A stretch of DNA of 64,000 bases, from the NCBI RefSeq assembly GCF_021347895.1, contig NC_067120.1, forward strand, positions 20,135,361 through 20,199,360. Reading direction: 5' to 3'. The position numbers and the translations under genes were made by a program. This document shows, in pieces, positions 24,287 to 35,600 of the stretch. How positions within the stretch are numbered: position 1 is the first letter of the stretch; each line of letters begins with the position of its first letter. Under the pieces are notes generated by a model. The model was not told the origin of the DNA. It saw only the letters and a list, made by a program, of their open reading frames with translations, and searched no databases. The stretch comes from Acanthochromis polyacanthus (lineage: Eukaryota > Chordata > Actinopteri > Pomacentridae).

Positions 24287-25261
24287 ATGAAGACCAAGGA
24301 ACACACCAGGCAGGTCCAAGATACTGTTGTGGAGAAGTTTAAAGCCGGATTTGGATACAAAAAGATTTCCCAAGCTTTAAACATCTCAAGGAGCACTGTG
24401 CAAGCAATCATATTGAAATGGAAGGAGTATCAGACCACTGCAAATCTACCAAGACCCGGCCGTCCCTCTAAACTTTCACCTGGAACAAGGAGAAGACTGA
24501 TCAGAGATGCAGCCAAGAGGCCCATGATCACTCTGGATGAACTGCAGAGATCTACAGCTGAGGTGGGAGAGTCTGTCCATAGGACAACAATCAGTCGTAC
24601 ACTGCACAAATCTGGCCTTTATGGAAGAGTGGCAAGAAGAAAGCCATTTCTCAAAGATATCCATAAAAAGTCTCGTTTGAATTTTGCCACAAGCCACCTG
24701 GGAGACACACCAAACATGTGGAAGAAGGTGCTCTGGTCAGATGAAACCAAAATGGAACTTTCTGGCCACAATGCAAAACGATATGTTTGGTGTAAAAGCA
24801 ACACAGCTCATCACCCTGAACACACCATCCCCGCTGTCAAACATGGTGGTGGCAGCCTCATGGTTTGGGCCTGCTTTTCTTCAGCAGGGACAGGGAAGAT
24901 GGTTAAAACTGATGGGAAGATGAATGGAGCCAAATACAGGAGCATTCTGGAAGAAAACCTGTTGGAGTCTGCAAAAGACCTGAGACTGGGACGGAGATTT
25001 ATCTTCCAACAGGACAATGATCCAAAATATAAAGACAAATCTACAATGGAATGGTTCACAAATAAACGTATCCAGGTGTTAGAATGGCCAAGTCAAAGTC
25101 CAGACCTGAATCCAATGGAGAATCTGTGGGCAGAGCTGAAGACTGCTGTTCACAAACGCTCTCCATCCAACCTCACTGAGCTCGAGCTGTTTTGCAAGGA
25201 AGAATGGGCAAGAATTTCAGTCTCTCGATGTGCAAAACTGATAGAGACATACCCCAAGTGA
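24287..25261 (+). CDS. Tc1-like transposase, C-terminally truncated
   Basis: The 324-residue frame encodes a DD34E transposase that cuts and pastes its own element at TA sites. An N-terminal pair of helix-turn-helix regions (about residues 8-110, including KISQALNISRSTV) binds the inverted repeats; the linker has a GRPSK basic motif. The catalytic triad is present: the first Asp in LWSDETK, the second in FQQDNDPKY, and the Glu in PMENLW, with 34 residues between the last two. The frame ends in TGA right after ETYPK. The next codons read LAAVIAPKGG and so on to a TAA at 25304-25306, so 14 C-terminal residues plus the stop-codon position are lost. A CGA-to-TGA change (CpG decay) is the likely cause. 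Also odd is PKYKDKST where relatives usually have PKH. Activity is doubtful but not excluded. Confidence 0.93.
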   Translation: MKTKEHTRQVQDTVVEKFKAGFGYKKISQALNISRSTVQAIILKWKEYQTTANLPRPGRPSKLSPGTRRRLIRDAAKRPMITLDELQRSTAEVGESVHRTTISRTLHKSGLYGRVARRKPFLKDIHKKSRLNFATSHLGDTPNMWKKVLWSDETKMELSGHNAKRYVWCKSNTAHHPEHTIPAVKHGGGSLMVWACFSSAGTGKMVKTDGKMNGAKYRSILEENLLESAKDLRLGRRFIFQQDNDPKYKDKSTMEWFTNKRIQVLEWPSQSPDLNPMENLWAELKTAVHKRSPSNLTELELFCKEEWARISVSRCAKLIETYPK

Positions 25262-25310
25262 CTTGCAGCTGTAATTGCACCAAAAGGTGGCGCTACAAAG
25301 TATTAATGCA

Positions 25311-25525
25311 AAGGGGCCGAATAATATTGCACACCCCACTTTTCAGGTTTTTATTTGTTAAAAAAGTTTAAAATATCCAATAAATTTTGTTCCACTTCAC
25401 GATTGTGTCCCACTTGTTGTTGATTCTTGACAAAAAATTAAAATTTTATATCTTTATGTTTGAAGCCTGAAATGTGGCGAAAGGTTGAAAAGTTCAAGGG
25501 GGCCGAATACTTTCACAAGGCACTG
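25311..25525 (-). repeat. right terminal inverted repeat of Tc1 element
   Basis: Reverse complement of the left repeat, with a few substitutions and one-base length differences in A/T runs. Confidence 0.93.
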
Positions 25526-25699
25526 TAGTTCAGAGGCCACATTCAGCCCAGTTTGATCTCAAGTAGGCCGAACCACTAAAATCACAGCATAATAACCTCT
25601 AAATAAACACAACTCCATATTTTTCCTTTGTTTTAGTGCAAAAAAGTACGTTCCTGAAAATATTTATATTTAAGGAATTATCTTTTTATGAAACATTAT

Positions 25700-26105
25700 G
25701 AACAAACTGAAAAAAAATTTTTTCAAATGAAAATGACAAGTCAGACAAAAAAGAAAAAAGCAATATAAAAAATTACAAAAATGAGACGCAAAATAACTAA
25801 AAAAGAGACAAAAAATGATACAAAAGATATGAAACAAATTTAAAATAGACAAAAAATAGAACAAACAAAAAATGGACAAAGAACACAAGCAAGACAAGAA
25901 AACACAAAAGACACAAACGACACACAAAACAATGAACAAAGCAAAACACAAAATACAAAAACACAAGTGAGACAAAACACAAAACAACAAGAACCAGAAA
26001 CAAAACAACAAAAACATGAGACAAGCAAAAAAGGTCAGACAAAAAACAACAGAAACAAGACAAAATATTACAAAAATGAGATGCAAAGCGACAAAAGAAC
26101 AATGA
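25700..26105. repeat. A-rich degenerate tandem tract (GACAAAA-type)
   Basis: About 400 bases made of variants of ACAAAA/GAGACAAAA with few T or G bases. The long cysteine- and phenylalanine-rich frames on the minus strand here are artefacts of this composition. It lies in the right part of the outer hAT-like repeat. Confidence 0.85.
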
Positions 26106-26237
26106 ACAACCTAGTATTGTACTTTAAGATCAGAACAACTCGTCATGGTCTAGAAATTATTTTAAATTTACAGTTCTAAAATTTACAATCTGCAGTTAAT
26201 GTCTTCTATGTAATTTTTACACTTTACAAAGTCATAC

Positions 26238-27262
26238 CAGGGCTCCAGACTGCGACTAAATGGTCGCATTTCGCGACCAAAATTTGAGCGAGTGCAAGTA
26301 AATTTTTCATCTACTCGCGCATGTGCGACCAGTAAATTTGCCGATTTTTAAAAAAAATTACGATTGAATATTTTTGTTGCTGACAAACTTCTGCTCCACA
26401 CTTCAGCCCAGTAACTGACAGTAATGCGCAAATGAGCTGGTTTACAACTGACATTAACTCCAAAAGAAGAAAGGAGAAAAACACCAAAGAAGAACAAGTA
26501 GGGCCAATGTGTGTGCGAGCAGGGGTCGATGACAGTGAAGCTCCTGATGTTTCACAAAGCCTTTATTTACGTTCAGCTTTATTTTGAACAGAAATTCACC
26601 TTCATGTCCTTCACTCCTTTCTTGTCTCCATTCCAGCTGCTTATAAGTTTCGACACATCCTTTGCTAGACAGCAACAGCATGTAACCGTTTTCTTTCATC
26701 TTTACGTGAATTTTCGGACTTCTCGGCAGCGTCTTCATCATGTCAAGAAACCTCTTCTTAGAGAAACACTTCCTGTGCCACTGAAATGGTCACAAAATAA
26801 AAGCCTGTAGCATTAAAAATACGCCTTCAAAATATTAGCCTAGAGGAAAAAGTTATTTTAACATTAGCAAAACAAAGGCTTGCCAAAATTGATGAACTGA
26901 TCATCAGACCTTTATAAGAGTAATTTACACGTGATTCGGTATAAATACATAACGTGCACACACATAACACATGCCTGTGCTCAGCATAAGGTCTTTTTTA
27001 TTACAGATTTCATCCGTCGGAAATTATACATCAACTGAGCAGCCTTGGTGGAGTACTGCACTCTCTGAGTGATATTCTTGTTATGTTGTGTCAACTGCTG
27101 CACTATAAAATGTGAATTTAAAACATAGTTTCTGCATTTATTGTGCAAGTATTTATCAGTAATACAGTGAAAATGAGAGGAAATGTGAATATTTACTTTG
27201 CAAGTCGATTTTGGTGTGCCCCCCTAAATTTTCTGCTTGCGCTCCTAAAATTTTAAGTTAGG
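26238..27262. mobile_element. hAT-like non-autonomous element, probable
   Basis: It begins CAGGGCTCCAGACTGCGAC and contains GGTCGCATTTCGCGACC, a motif seen at ends of some fish hAT elements. A left subterminal string, TTTGAGCGAGTGCAAG, is mirrored near 27230-27255 on the other strand as TTTAGGAGCGCAAG. No transposase frame is visible. The right end is estimated; the next 27 bases belong to a SINE-like copy. Confidence 0.4.
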
Positions 27263-27375
27263 GGCCACTGTGATAGACTGGAGTCCCCTGCCTTCACCCC
27301 AAGTCAGCTGGGATAGACTCCAGCCCCCACGACAATAATGAGGATTAAGAGGAGTATAGATCATGGATGGATGGA
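27263..27375 (+). mobile_element. SINE-like retroposon, 5'-truncated
   Basis: It reads TAGACTGGAGTCCCCTGCC, then AGCTGGGATAGACTCCAGC, and ends in an (ATGG)n tail. The same strings occur in reverse at 36431-36815 and 41820-42411. Only the 3' part is present, with an internal deletion relative to the other copies, as expected for incomplete retroposition. Confidence 0.75.
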
Positions 27376-27529
27376 CAGTTGTCATTGATCGAAAAAAATA
27401 GCAATAAAGACCAAAACAGTTTTTTGTATCAGGTGGTAAACACAATTATTTCTGCTCTAAAGTCGTGCATTTCAACATGGAGGTCTATGGGGATTGACTG
27501 ACATTTTGAGTCAGCCTCATATGCTCATT

Positions 27530-27800
27530 CAGTGTAACTGCAGTTTTGCTGCTAACCACTGCACAGCAGGAACACCCCACATGACCCGCTGTTTTTCGGT
27601 CGTGTAGCTGTCTCAGTCTGTCAAAGTTGCTCACATCCTCAGGTTGCCCATTTTTTCTGCTTCCACCGCATCAACTTCAACAACTGACTGTTCGTTTGCT
27701 GCTTAATTTATCCCACTTCTTAACAGGTGGCACTGTAATGAAATATTCAGTGCTGCTCACATCACTTGTCAGTGGTTTTAATGTTGTTGCTGATGGGTGC
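27530..27800 (-). pseudogene. Tc1-like element family T, copy 1 (fragment)
   Basis: The right end, TGTCAGTGGTTTTAATGTTG (27768-27787), matches the terminal repeat of the copy at 53470-53886 (TGTCAGTGGTCATAATGTTG). On the minus strand a transposase start reads MGNLRM and, after a one-base shift, DVSNFDRLRQ. This resembles MGKRKDLSEFDKGQ of a known fish Tc1-like group. The element is 5' deleted and frameshifted. Confidence 0.55.
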
Positions 27801-29219
27801 ATAATTGATGCTATAATATGTTCCACCACTAAAACATGATCAAAGCAGACAAATAGGACTTTAAAAGACTATCAGCCTCCCACTGTTGCAATCAGTCCCT
27901 GCTCACATACTCATGTGTCTGTAACATAGAAACAACCTTTTACTGTCTGTCAGAGCACGCCAGTAAAACTACCAGAAATTCAGCTCGAACTTTTATGAGA
28001 AACAGCAGAATGAAATTTAAGAAAATGGAAAGATGCCAATCTCTTTCTGTCATTTCAAAGTTAATCCGCTTGGAAGCTCCGAAATGCTCTGCTGTACCTT
28101 TGAGCAAGACACCCGACCCGTCGTCCTTGTCAGCTCCTGCCTGGAGCCGGTGTTGCTTAAAGCAGAGCGCCGGCCAACTCTCCTCCTAAGAAATCAACAC
28201 AAAGAATAAAATATCATCAAAGTCATTAAAGGCTATTAACGTTTCCAAGGCGACCATGGCTCTCAAAATGACCAACTCAACAACACAATACCACCCACCT
28301 GCTGTCTACCGCTTCTCACCCAGATCAGTCACTCTGCAGCGTTCAGCTCAGCTTCAGCATCACACAAACCCAGAATGAAGCAGCTGGCTCAGTTAGTAAT
28401 CATGTCCCACCAGTGAACCTGAACGCTCCATAATAATCAGCCAAGCTGTTTGAACCCTGCTTTGAATAGAAGGAATGACACACATACAGTCAAGTACAGA
28501 GACAGTCGTCATTATTCAAAAAAGAACGCTGAGCTTGTTCAACACTTAAATAATGAAGAAGTAAAGTATTTTTAAGCTTCTTTTATGTAATAATAGACAT
28601 ATTTCTGCCAGGACAGATCTCATCTTCCCCTCTGCTCTGCTCAAAGCGCTCTCTGCTTCACCAACATTCAACCTATTGTCTGCCGTGTTGTTCTCACAGA
28701 CAAACGATCAAAGACAAACAATATTACAAGGTTTTTTTTTGAAGAATGCAACACTTTTGCAATCAAAATTATTAAGTTTTTGAACTCTTCTTCTCCTGTC
28801 ATGACTCCACTTCAATCAATATTTTTCTACAAGTTAACAAGCAGACGTTGTTGCAGTTTGTTAGCAACAAACAAAACAAGTCAGATGGTTTCTTTGAAAA
28901 ATATTATAGCTTGTAAAAACAGTGTGTGACATGCCAGGTAGCCTTTGGCAGTATAAATGAACAATCGGTGCTTCTGGTACCTTCAAATCACTGCTATGCA
29001 GAAAAAGTATAAATATTTCATCTTTATGTTTGATCAATACTGCATGTTTCAGATATGCTGAAAAGGGACTGAATGAAATCATAAACCAAACCACTGCTGT
29101 TGTTGTCTTTTAGGATTGCATCTGTCACTAATTAAGGCACTTTGTGAAATGTTGGGTTGTCCCAGATTAAAGTGGACTAACATTAGAGAAACATGTTGAA
29201 AATTGTTTATAGCAGTAGC
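27801..29219. other. no gene seen
   Basis: Unique-looking DNA with no recognised coding or repeat feature. Confidence 0.4.
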
Positions 29220-29530
29220 TCGAATATTTCTCCGCCAAGCGACGCCGCGAAGTTATGTGACGATCGAAGTTGGTTTGTCTGTTTGTATGTTAGCAATATT
29301 ACTCAAAAACAGACAAATGGATTTGTATGAAATTTTCAGGGAAGGTCAGAAATGACACAAAGACCACCTCATTAGATTTTGGCAGTGATGCGGCTTAAAG
29401 TCTGGATCCACGGAAAAATGTCTGTATCATTGAGAGATAGCGGCACGGCGTCACTGTAACTATGACAACAAGTGAACATTACGTCAGCTGCCTGCTGACA
29501 ATCACATGATTGCGATCCTACTACAAATCA
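29220..29530 (+). repeat. dispersed repeat family R, copy 2
   Basis: The longer copy of the family also seen reversed at 10946-11066. It begins near TTCTCCGCCAAGCGACG and includes TTTGTCTGTTTGTATGTTAGC. The region ACGTCAGCTGCCTGCTGAC is shared with the other copy. No coding capacity. Confidence 0.65.
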
Positions 29531-29739
29531 ACCGCTGTGGACCACGAATTTTTAAAAAATTTTATCAGTTGGAAATCATACAATGACTGCGTACTGTGCT
29601 CTCTGAGTTCCTTTCTTATTCAATATGTGACACGTCCACCAGCAGGAAGACTTAGAGTGTTAGAGAGAAAAGACATCCATCCAAAAACTCTGATAGTGTC
29701 AGAAGTTTAGGACCAGAGGAGCCTGTCCTCATAGAAAAA

Positions 29740-30058
29740 ACGACCACATAGGTCATCTGTGCACGCCCGTATTACAACAGAGTGTTCCGTTTTGACGTTA
29801 AGCGACCTCTAGCGGTTAAGTGAATATCGACACTCTGGTGTCATCACCATGAACAAACTTTTACCTAACACTATCCCTAACCCTAACCATAACCCTAAAC
29901 CCGTGTTGCGAAAGTGAGGAAAAAGCCGTTTTGCGAGGGAAAAGCCGTTTCACGAATTAAATCCTGTAATGCGTTCCTTTTCCCCATAGGGACGCTAACG
30001 TAAATACGCTGTCATGGGTCGTATTCCGGTGCACGTTACATACGACCTGTGTGGTCGT
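29740..30058. mobile_element. short element with inverted ends (MITE-like)
   Basis: It starts ACGACCACATAGGTC and ends GACCTGTGTGGTCGT, a 15-bp inverted pair with one mismatch. The interior has a telomere-like tract (CCCTAACCCTAACC variants, 29862-29903) and no open frame of note. At 319 bp it fits a MITE. No clear target duplication was found. Confidence 0.6.
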
Positions 30059-30091
30059 ATGAGTTGGAGGACTTGTTGGACCAGAGACGAG

Positions 30092-30722
30092 CACAAATTC
30101 TACAATTCTACAATTCTACAATTTCATTTGGCAGACGCTTTTGTCCAAAGCGACGCACAACACAAGCAAGAATTCAGATTTAAGGAAAAACCTGTAGAAA
30201 GTGCAAAAAGTGCTTCAAGTGCGATTGGTCAAAGGTTGCAGAAGAACTGCCAACCAACCACTCCCCCCCCACCCCACCCTTTTTTTTTTTTTTTTTAAAT
30301 CTTTGTCAGCACTAAATAAGTGCTGGGTTTTGGACCACCTGACTTATTCTACCCCTAAGGTGGAGTCAGATTAAGTGCCTAGGTGTTCTCTGAACAATTG
30401 AGTCTTCAATTGTCTCTTAAAAGTAGAAAGGGACTCAGCAGAACACACAGAGTTTGGTAGATTGTTCCACCATTTGGGAACAACAGAGGAAAAGAGTCTG
30501 GCTAGAGATATCGAGCCGTGCTGGGCTGGAAGCACCAGGCATCTCTCACATGCAGAGCGAAGTGGGCGTGAAGGGGAGTAGACCTGTATCAGGGAATCCA
30601 GGTAGACTGGGGCCGTTCTTGTAAATGTTTTGTAAGCCAGGAGGAGAGTTTTGAATTTGATTCTGGCTGCAACTGGAAGCCAGTGAAGAGAGATGAACAG
30701 GGGAGTGACATGAGCTCAAATG
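30092..30722 (+). repeat. dispersed fish repeat, class unresolved
   Basis: It opens with TTTCATTTGGCAGACGCTTT and continues with strings such as GACTCAGCAGAACACACAGA and AACTGGAAGCCAGTGAAG. From memory this is an abundant interspersed sequence in teleosts. A C-run and T-run (30260-30296) interrupt it. No protein frame survives. Confidence 0.5.
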
Positions 30723-31122
30723 AATGACTCTCTGTTTGCATTTAATTTTCAGATATTTACATTACAATGCTGCTGGCCACCTGATTTATTGCACAGTTGG
30801 ATCTGGCTAAAGTACACATCATACAGTCTGACACAGAGTACAACTGAGGTTTCATCAAGCCACACAGTATGACATCCAATTAACTTGTAACTTTATTATA
30901 GTCTCACATGGTGCAATGCAGTGACTTTTAGTGACCCGTAGGCTTGAATCAGTCACAAAAGTAAAGTCTTTTGACTGGTAGAATTAACTGTGACTGCCTT
31001 CCACAGATCCACTCTGTGTGTAATGATCTGCTTTTAAGAGGAACAGGACACATCACATCATTAGACACCTGAACTAAGCAAAATTCTGACTGGTGTTAAC
31101 AAACTGATCATTGGATAAAGTA

Positions 31123-31190
31123 CAGTGCTGTGAAAAAGTATTTGCCCCCCTAGAGATATTTTCTATTTTGTGCATTTGTCAGAGACTGTG
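31123..31190 (+). mobile_element. solo end of a Tc1-like element
   Basis: After a TA (31121-31122) it reads CAGTGCTGTGAAAAAGTATT followed by TGCCCCCC, a typical fish Tc1 outer terminus. It differs from the end of the 23897 element. No transposase or opposite end was found nearby. Confidence 0.55.
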
Positions 31191-32169
31191 CCCATGATGA
31201 ATATAGATGTTTGCTCTGGCATCTTGTGACATGAAGTGCATTTTTTCTTGGGTGTTTAAGCTTACTTTTTCTGGATCGTAGTGTTCTGTTTAAACTGCTT
31301 TCATTTTGTGTATTGATACCTTTGCGCTAATTTAACCTGATCTTCAGTGTAGCGCATTTGATGCAGCAGTCTTGCTAAGGCTGTAGTTAGAATGTGTGTG
31401 ATGTTAACAGCTAGTCTCACAGTCAGAATTGTCATGTTTGTTGAAAAATGCTGCAGTTTATGAGGAAATTCTCATGTTCCCTTCTGGGCTGTTTTAAAAA
31501 CTACCACTGCTATGTATGTGTGCAGCAAACTATTTTATTAAATTATGTGAATGAGTAAAAAATGTAACATTATTTGGAGTTCTGTGGTCAATACTGATTA
31601 TCCAGCTGGTCTTATAGCGTGGAAAGTGTCAAAGCAGCGAAGATTCAATAGGAATCACCACTTTTGTACAAAAACAGGATGCAGAAATGTTTGAGTTGCG
31701 CCTTTAGTCTTTAATTAAAGTAACAGGTTTTGTATCCAGGCAGCCATATGCCCAACTAATCATGCAATCGTATGAGTTCAACTAAATTTGTGGAGGAAAC
31801 TGTGATTCAGATTACCTCTGAAGATTGCATTCAGGGACCTCAAAGACTCGTAATCTGATTTTGTCTGACGGCTCAGATAGATTTGAAAAGTTTCAAAATA
31901 AGGCTGTTGGCCAGATTCTTACTTGTGCACCAAATGATTTAGTCAGAAAAGCTCGAGGTCACACTTTTGGAAAGATTTGTGAGTTTGAATCAATGCTGAG
32001 TTGTGCTGATGGGACCCTATGAAGAAGCAGAAAAACACACTGCAGATTATTACTGTGAGCACTTATAAATCTGCAGACAAAGTCTAAGAGCTGTAAATAC
32101 ACTTTGCTCTCCTCCCCACCGGATCACACTTGAACGAGGCTCTTTGTCACAGTTTGGGGAGCAGCTGAG

Positions 32170-32171
<2 letters not shown>
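31191..32171. other. no gene seen
   Basis: No recognisable feature. A 65-codon frame at 31825 has no support. Confidence 0.4.

Positions 32172-32250
<79 letters not shown>
32172..32250. repeat. (TG)n microsatellite
   Basis: About 39 TG units, the left boundary of the element at 32251-32528. Confidence 0.97.
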
Positions 32251-32252
<2 letters not shown>

Positions 32253-32525
32253 CTTGTACTTGCTACATTGTGAGAACCATTTTCTGCATTTAACTATCAA
32301 AGTGAGGATATTTTTACAAAGTGAGGACATTTTGGCCGGTCCTCACTTTGAAACAGCCATGTTTGAGGGTGAAGACTTGTTTTTAGAGAACAGGTATGAA
32401 TTGAGGTTTGGTTAGGGTTAGGATAAGGATTAGGGTTAGGCGATCAGTTGTGATGGTTAAGGTTAGGGTAAGGCTCTAGGAAATGCATTACGCCTATGGA
32501 TGTCCTCACTAAGATAGAAGTACAA

Positions 32526-32528
<3 letters not shown>
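32251..32528 (+). mobile_element. CA/TG-bounded repeat element, copy 2
   Basis: At 278 bases, the same length as copy 1 (3580-3857). It carries a 12-bp hairpin (32317-32328 with 32339-32350) and telomere-like TTAGGG-type repeats (32410-32474). Its order of parts matches copy 1 read on the opposite strand. Confidence 0.6.

Positions 32529-32604
<76 letters not shown>
32529..32604. repeat. (TG)n microsatellite
   Basis: About 38 TG units, the right boundary of the element at 32251-32528. Confidence 0.97.
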
Positions 32605-32605
<1 letters not shown>

Positions 32606-35600
32606 CTGAAGAACTGTGGCTGGAAATGGTGCTTTAAAGACAACATGTTTAAGAACTTGCTACAGACGGCCACCAGCATGGTGTCATTTCCCACTTGGTT
32701 ATACAAATCAGGTCCCTGCAGCTGAAAGTTTGTGTTGTCAAGTCTTGTTTTGATCGTTGTTTTTCCTGATACCAGGCCTCAGAAGTGAAACTTGCATCAC
32801 CGCCTCCCTGCTGTGATTCCTTGTCTTCCCTCAGCTACAAAAGAAATCACTGCTGTCAAAGAAAGCACTCGACTTCAATTACCGTTTTCTTCCCCCTCTT
32901 TACTGAGCCACTCTTTTCTGCACTGTTAATTAGGAAGAAAACACTTCTTTCACCACTTCTTAAAGGACCAGGTCGCTACATGTGCAACGTTCATTCCCTT
33001 AATGGTGAATTAACTGCAATTTTTGTTTTTATTTCAACATTTTGTTAAATTTTCTTTCTTAACGTCTCTTCTTTTCTTTCCAGAAGAAGTTCAGTCAGAT
33101 GACACAACTCAGTCAGTAGTTACACAATCTAACTGAATTTATTATTGTCAGTGAATCTATTGTTGCTGATGACATGAGGATTAAACTCTGAGGATCAGGT
33201 TCATGTGTTTATTTTCACAAAATCTGGGCGCCTTTTTTTGGCCGAGCTTCTGGCATCAGAGTGATTTGAGGAAGGAGTGACTTACATAACTGTAATTTCT
33301 CACCCGTATAATTTTGCTAATTGTTATGGTGATACTTTTCAAAAGCACATAATTACATACAAGATATGATATGTTTGAAATCAGAAGAATATTCTGAGCT
33401 CCATGAAAGCTGTTCTAATAGGGAACTTTATGAACTTCAGCTCAACTGGGTCTGCAGCCGATTCACGTTAAACCTCAGAAACGGAGACCTCTGCAGTAGA
33501 AAACATCAGCTGACTGACACTAAACAACAGCTGATGAAAGATGGATTATGTTCATTTAGTCATTTTCTTACTTTCTGCTCGTCCAAAAACAGGTGGTAAA
33601 CTAAAACCACTGAGGACACAGTAGTCAGGTTTAAATGATCATATGACTTTGGCCCAGACTATTTGCTGGAAGAGCTTCTGTTGAGCCCTGATTGTGGCTA
33701 TTGCTTGTTTGATTCAGAAAATAAAAATATGTACTTCCTTGCCTTTTTTTTTTTTTTTTTTGCAATGGTTCATTTAGTGAAACCTTGTTTACTTGATTTT
33801 TGTTTCTTGTGCTTTTGCACAAAGACTTTCTTTACTCTTGAGTCTTTTTTTAAAAAAAAGCTGTAGGTTTCCTTTCTTTTGTGCCTGATTATAAACTCTT
33901 TAAAAAGAGTGAGGGAGTTTTGGAGTGTATATGACTCATAGCAAATGGGCTTTAAAAATGCAAAACAACTAGTTTGATCTGATTAGGAATGGTCTGTTTA
34001 GAAGAGCTTTCACAGCAGAGGTGATATGTTGCCTCAAATCCAATCTCCCGTCTGATGAGAGAGCTGCGTCGTCTCTGCGTGTTGACAACTAAACATGCAA
34101 CACGGGTGCATGAATACTTGGTGCAGATCTTGCAGTCGCACATGTTCCCATGCATTTTTAATCACGTCTGCCCCCGTTGTCCAACAGCAGGAAGAGGGTA
34201 ACTGCTGGAGCCTGGAGTCTGAGAAACTTGCTGGCCCCCTCCACCTTGATGAATAAGTAAACACATCGAACCATGCAGAGATGCAGTCGGTAAAATTCCC
34301 AGCTGGAAGCAGGCAGATTTGCTTTCTTCTGGAAGAAATGCTGTTTACTCGTTGATGAGTCCACAGCTCGCTCTGTCTGAACTCCATTAACATTTTCCTT
34401 TGAGTCTGAATTCATGCATCAGCTTTAATTCCAGCCAGGAGATTGCATTTCAGGGCCTCAATCATACTTGTAGCAATTCTTATTAAAGCACATTCAAAGA
34501 AAAAAACCTTGCCTCAGCTTTGATTTGTGGCTGGTAATATAGTTGTTTTAAGATTTAAGTGCCTTTTTCCTTTAGCTGAAATATTTTTTGTTTGTTTGTT
34601 TTCAGCCTGTTGCCTAATTGAATGACTTGTCTGCCAGTACTGAATATTTTGCTTGAGAGATTTCTGAATCTACGTTTATTCTGGGCTCTTGGTTTGAAGT
34701 GGGCTGGGCCGTGTTGGGGGAAAGAGGGTACTTTCACGCAATTTCACACCCTGAAGGTATCAGAATCTGATTATAGGTGTTGCCCGTGTTGTTGCTGATG
34801 TTGCCATGGAAACAAGGAGAATGACACAGAGAGGGATTAACTCTGAGTTTGCATTTCATACTAATTTAGATATAACTACGGATGTTTTTTTCCGTAAACA
34901 CCAAATGACTGCTTATGTTGCTTTCTTTCTGCTAGTTAGTGTTAGTGTTGTGTTTACGGCCTATTGTACGACCCAAAGTAGTCCGAAAAATCTAACGTTA
35001 GAGATTTACTGAACATATGAAGCCATCTTTGCAAATGTTTTAATGATAGATTTAATGGCTGGAGTATTTTGCTTTTTTGTGCTAAACTATCTGTAACAAA
35101 TGATAAATCCATCTTGTCATGCAATTTTCAGAAGACAGTAGCTTGTATAGGAGCTGTTAAGTTCATGTTTGTCTAACTAAAACAAATTACTTTTGAGGTT
35201 GACTAACAGCTTGTACATCCATATTTGTGTTTACCAATTTGATTCAAAAGCGCCATCACGTTCCTCTCAGTAACTCCTCATCAAAAGCATTCCTGCTGCC
35301 TGTTTTCCTGCCACACCCACACACTCCAACACACACACACAAACACACAGCTGCTCAGCAGTGGCCGTGTGGGTTCATACGCCGCCTGGATGTCAACAGG
35401 CAAATGAACAATAGTGTTTACCAAATGGCTTTGTTGTTCAACACACAGGCTTATTAAAATGGCATCTCATTACGGGCGCTGAGTGGCCATTTTATGAGAG
35501 ATTAATTGCATTTTTTTGAAAGCACTTTCTCTTCATTATTATTCTGCGTTGCATATGGATTTGTTGCAACCGTAACAGCCCTACATACTCAATTTACAGA

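Larger units (their letters stand above)
23897..25525 (+). mobile_element. Tc1/mariner (DD34E) transposon, near-complete
   Basis: A 1629-bp element flanked by TA dinucleotides (23895-23896 and 25526-25527), the signature of Tc1/mariner insertion. It starts CAGTGCCTTGTGAAAG and ends with the exact reverse complement. The inverted repeats span about 215 bp each (23897-24110 and 25311-25525) and differ at only around ten positions by eye, so the insertion looks fairly recent. It carries one transposase gene on the + strand, shortened by an early stop. Both repeats and most of the enzyme are intact. Confidence 0.96.
23875..26110 (+). mobile_element. outer hAT-like repeat interrupted by Tc1
   Basis: The left piece, CAGGGGTGTCAAACTCATTT (23875-23894), ends at a TA. 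After the Tc1 element the right piece resumes with TA then GTTCAGAGGCCACATTCAGC. Removing the Tc1 joins these into one continuous repeat of a kind common in fish. The CAGGGGTGTCAAACTC start resembles hAT-group ends. The right part passes into an A-rich degenerate tandem tract (25700-26105). The matching right terminus was not found, so the class and end are uncertain. Confidence 0.5.

Noticed and set aside
25670..26102. Overlapping minus-strand frames rich in Phe, Cys and Leu that look like membrane proteins
   Set aside because: The tract is a purine-poor/A-rich low-complexity repeat; the apparent hydrophobic protein is a composition artefact.
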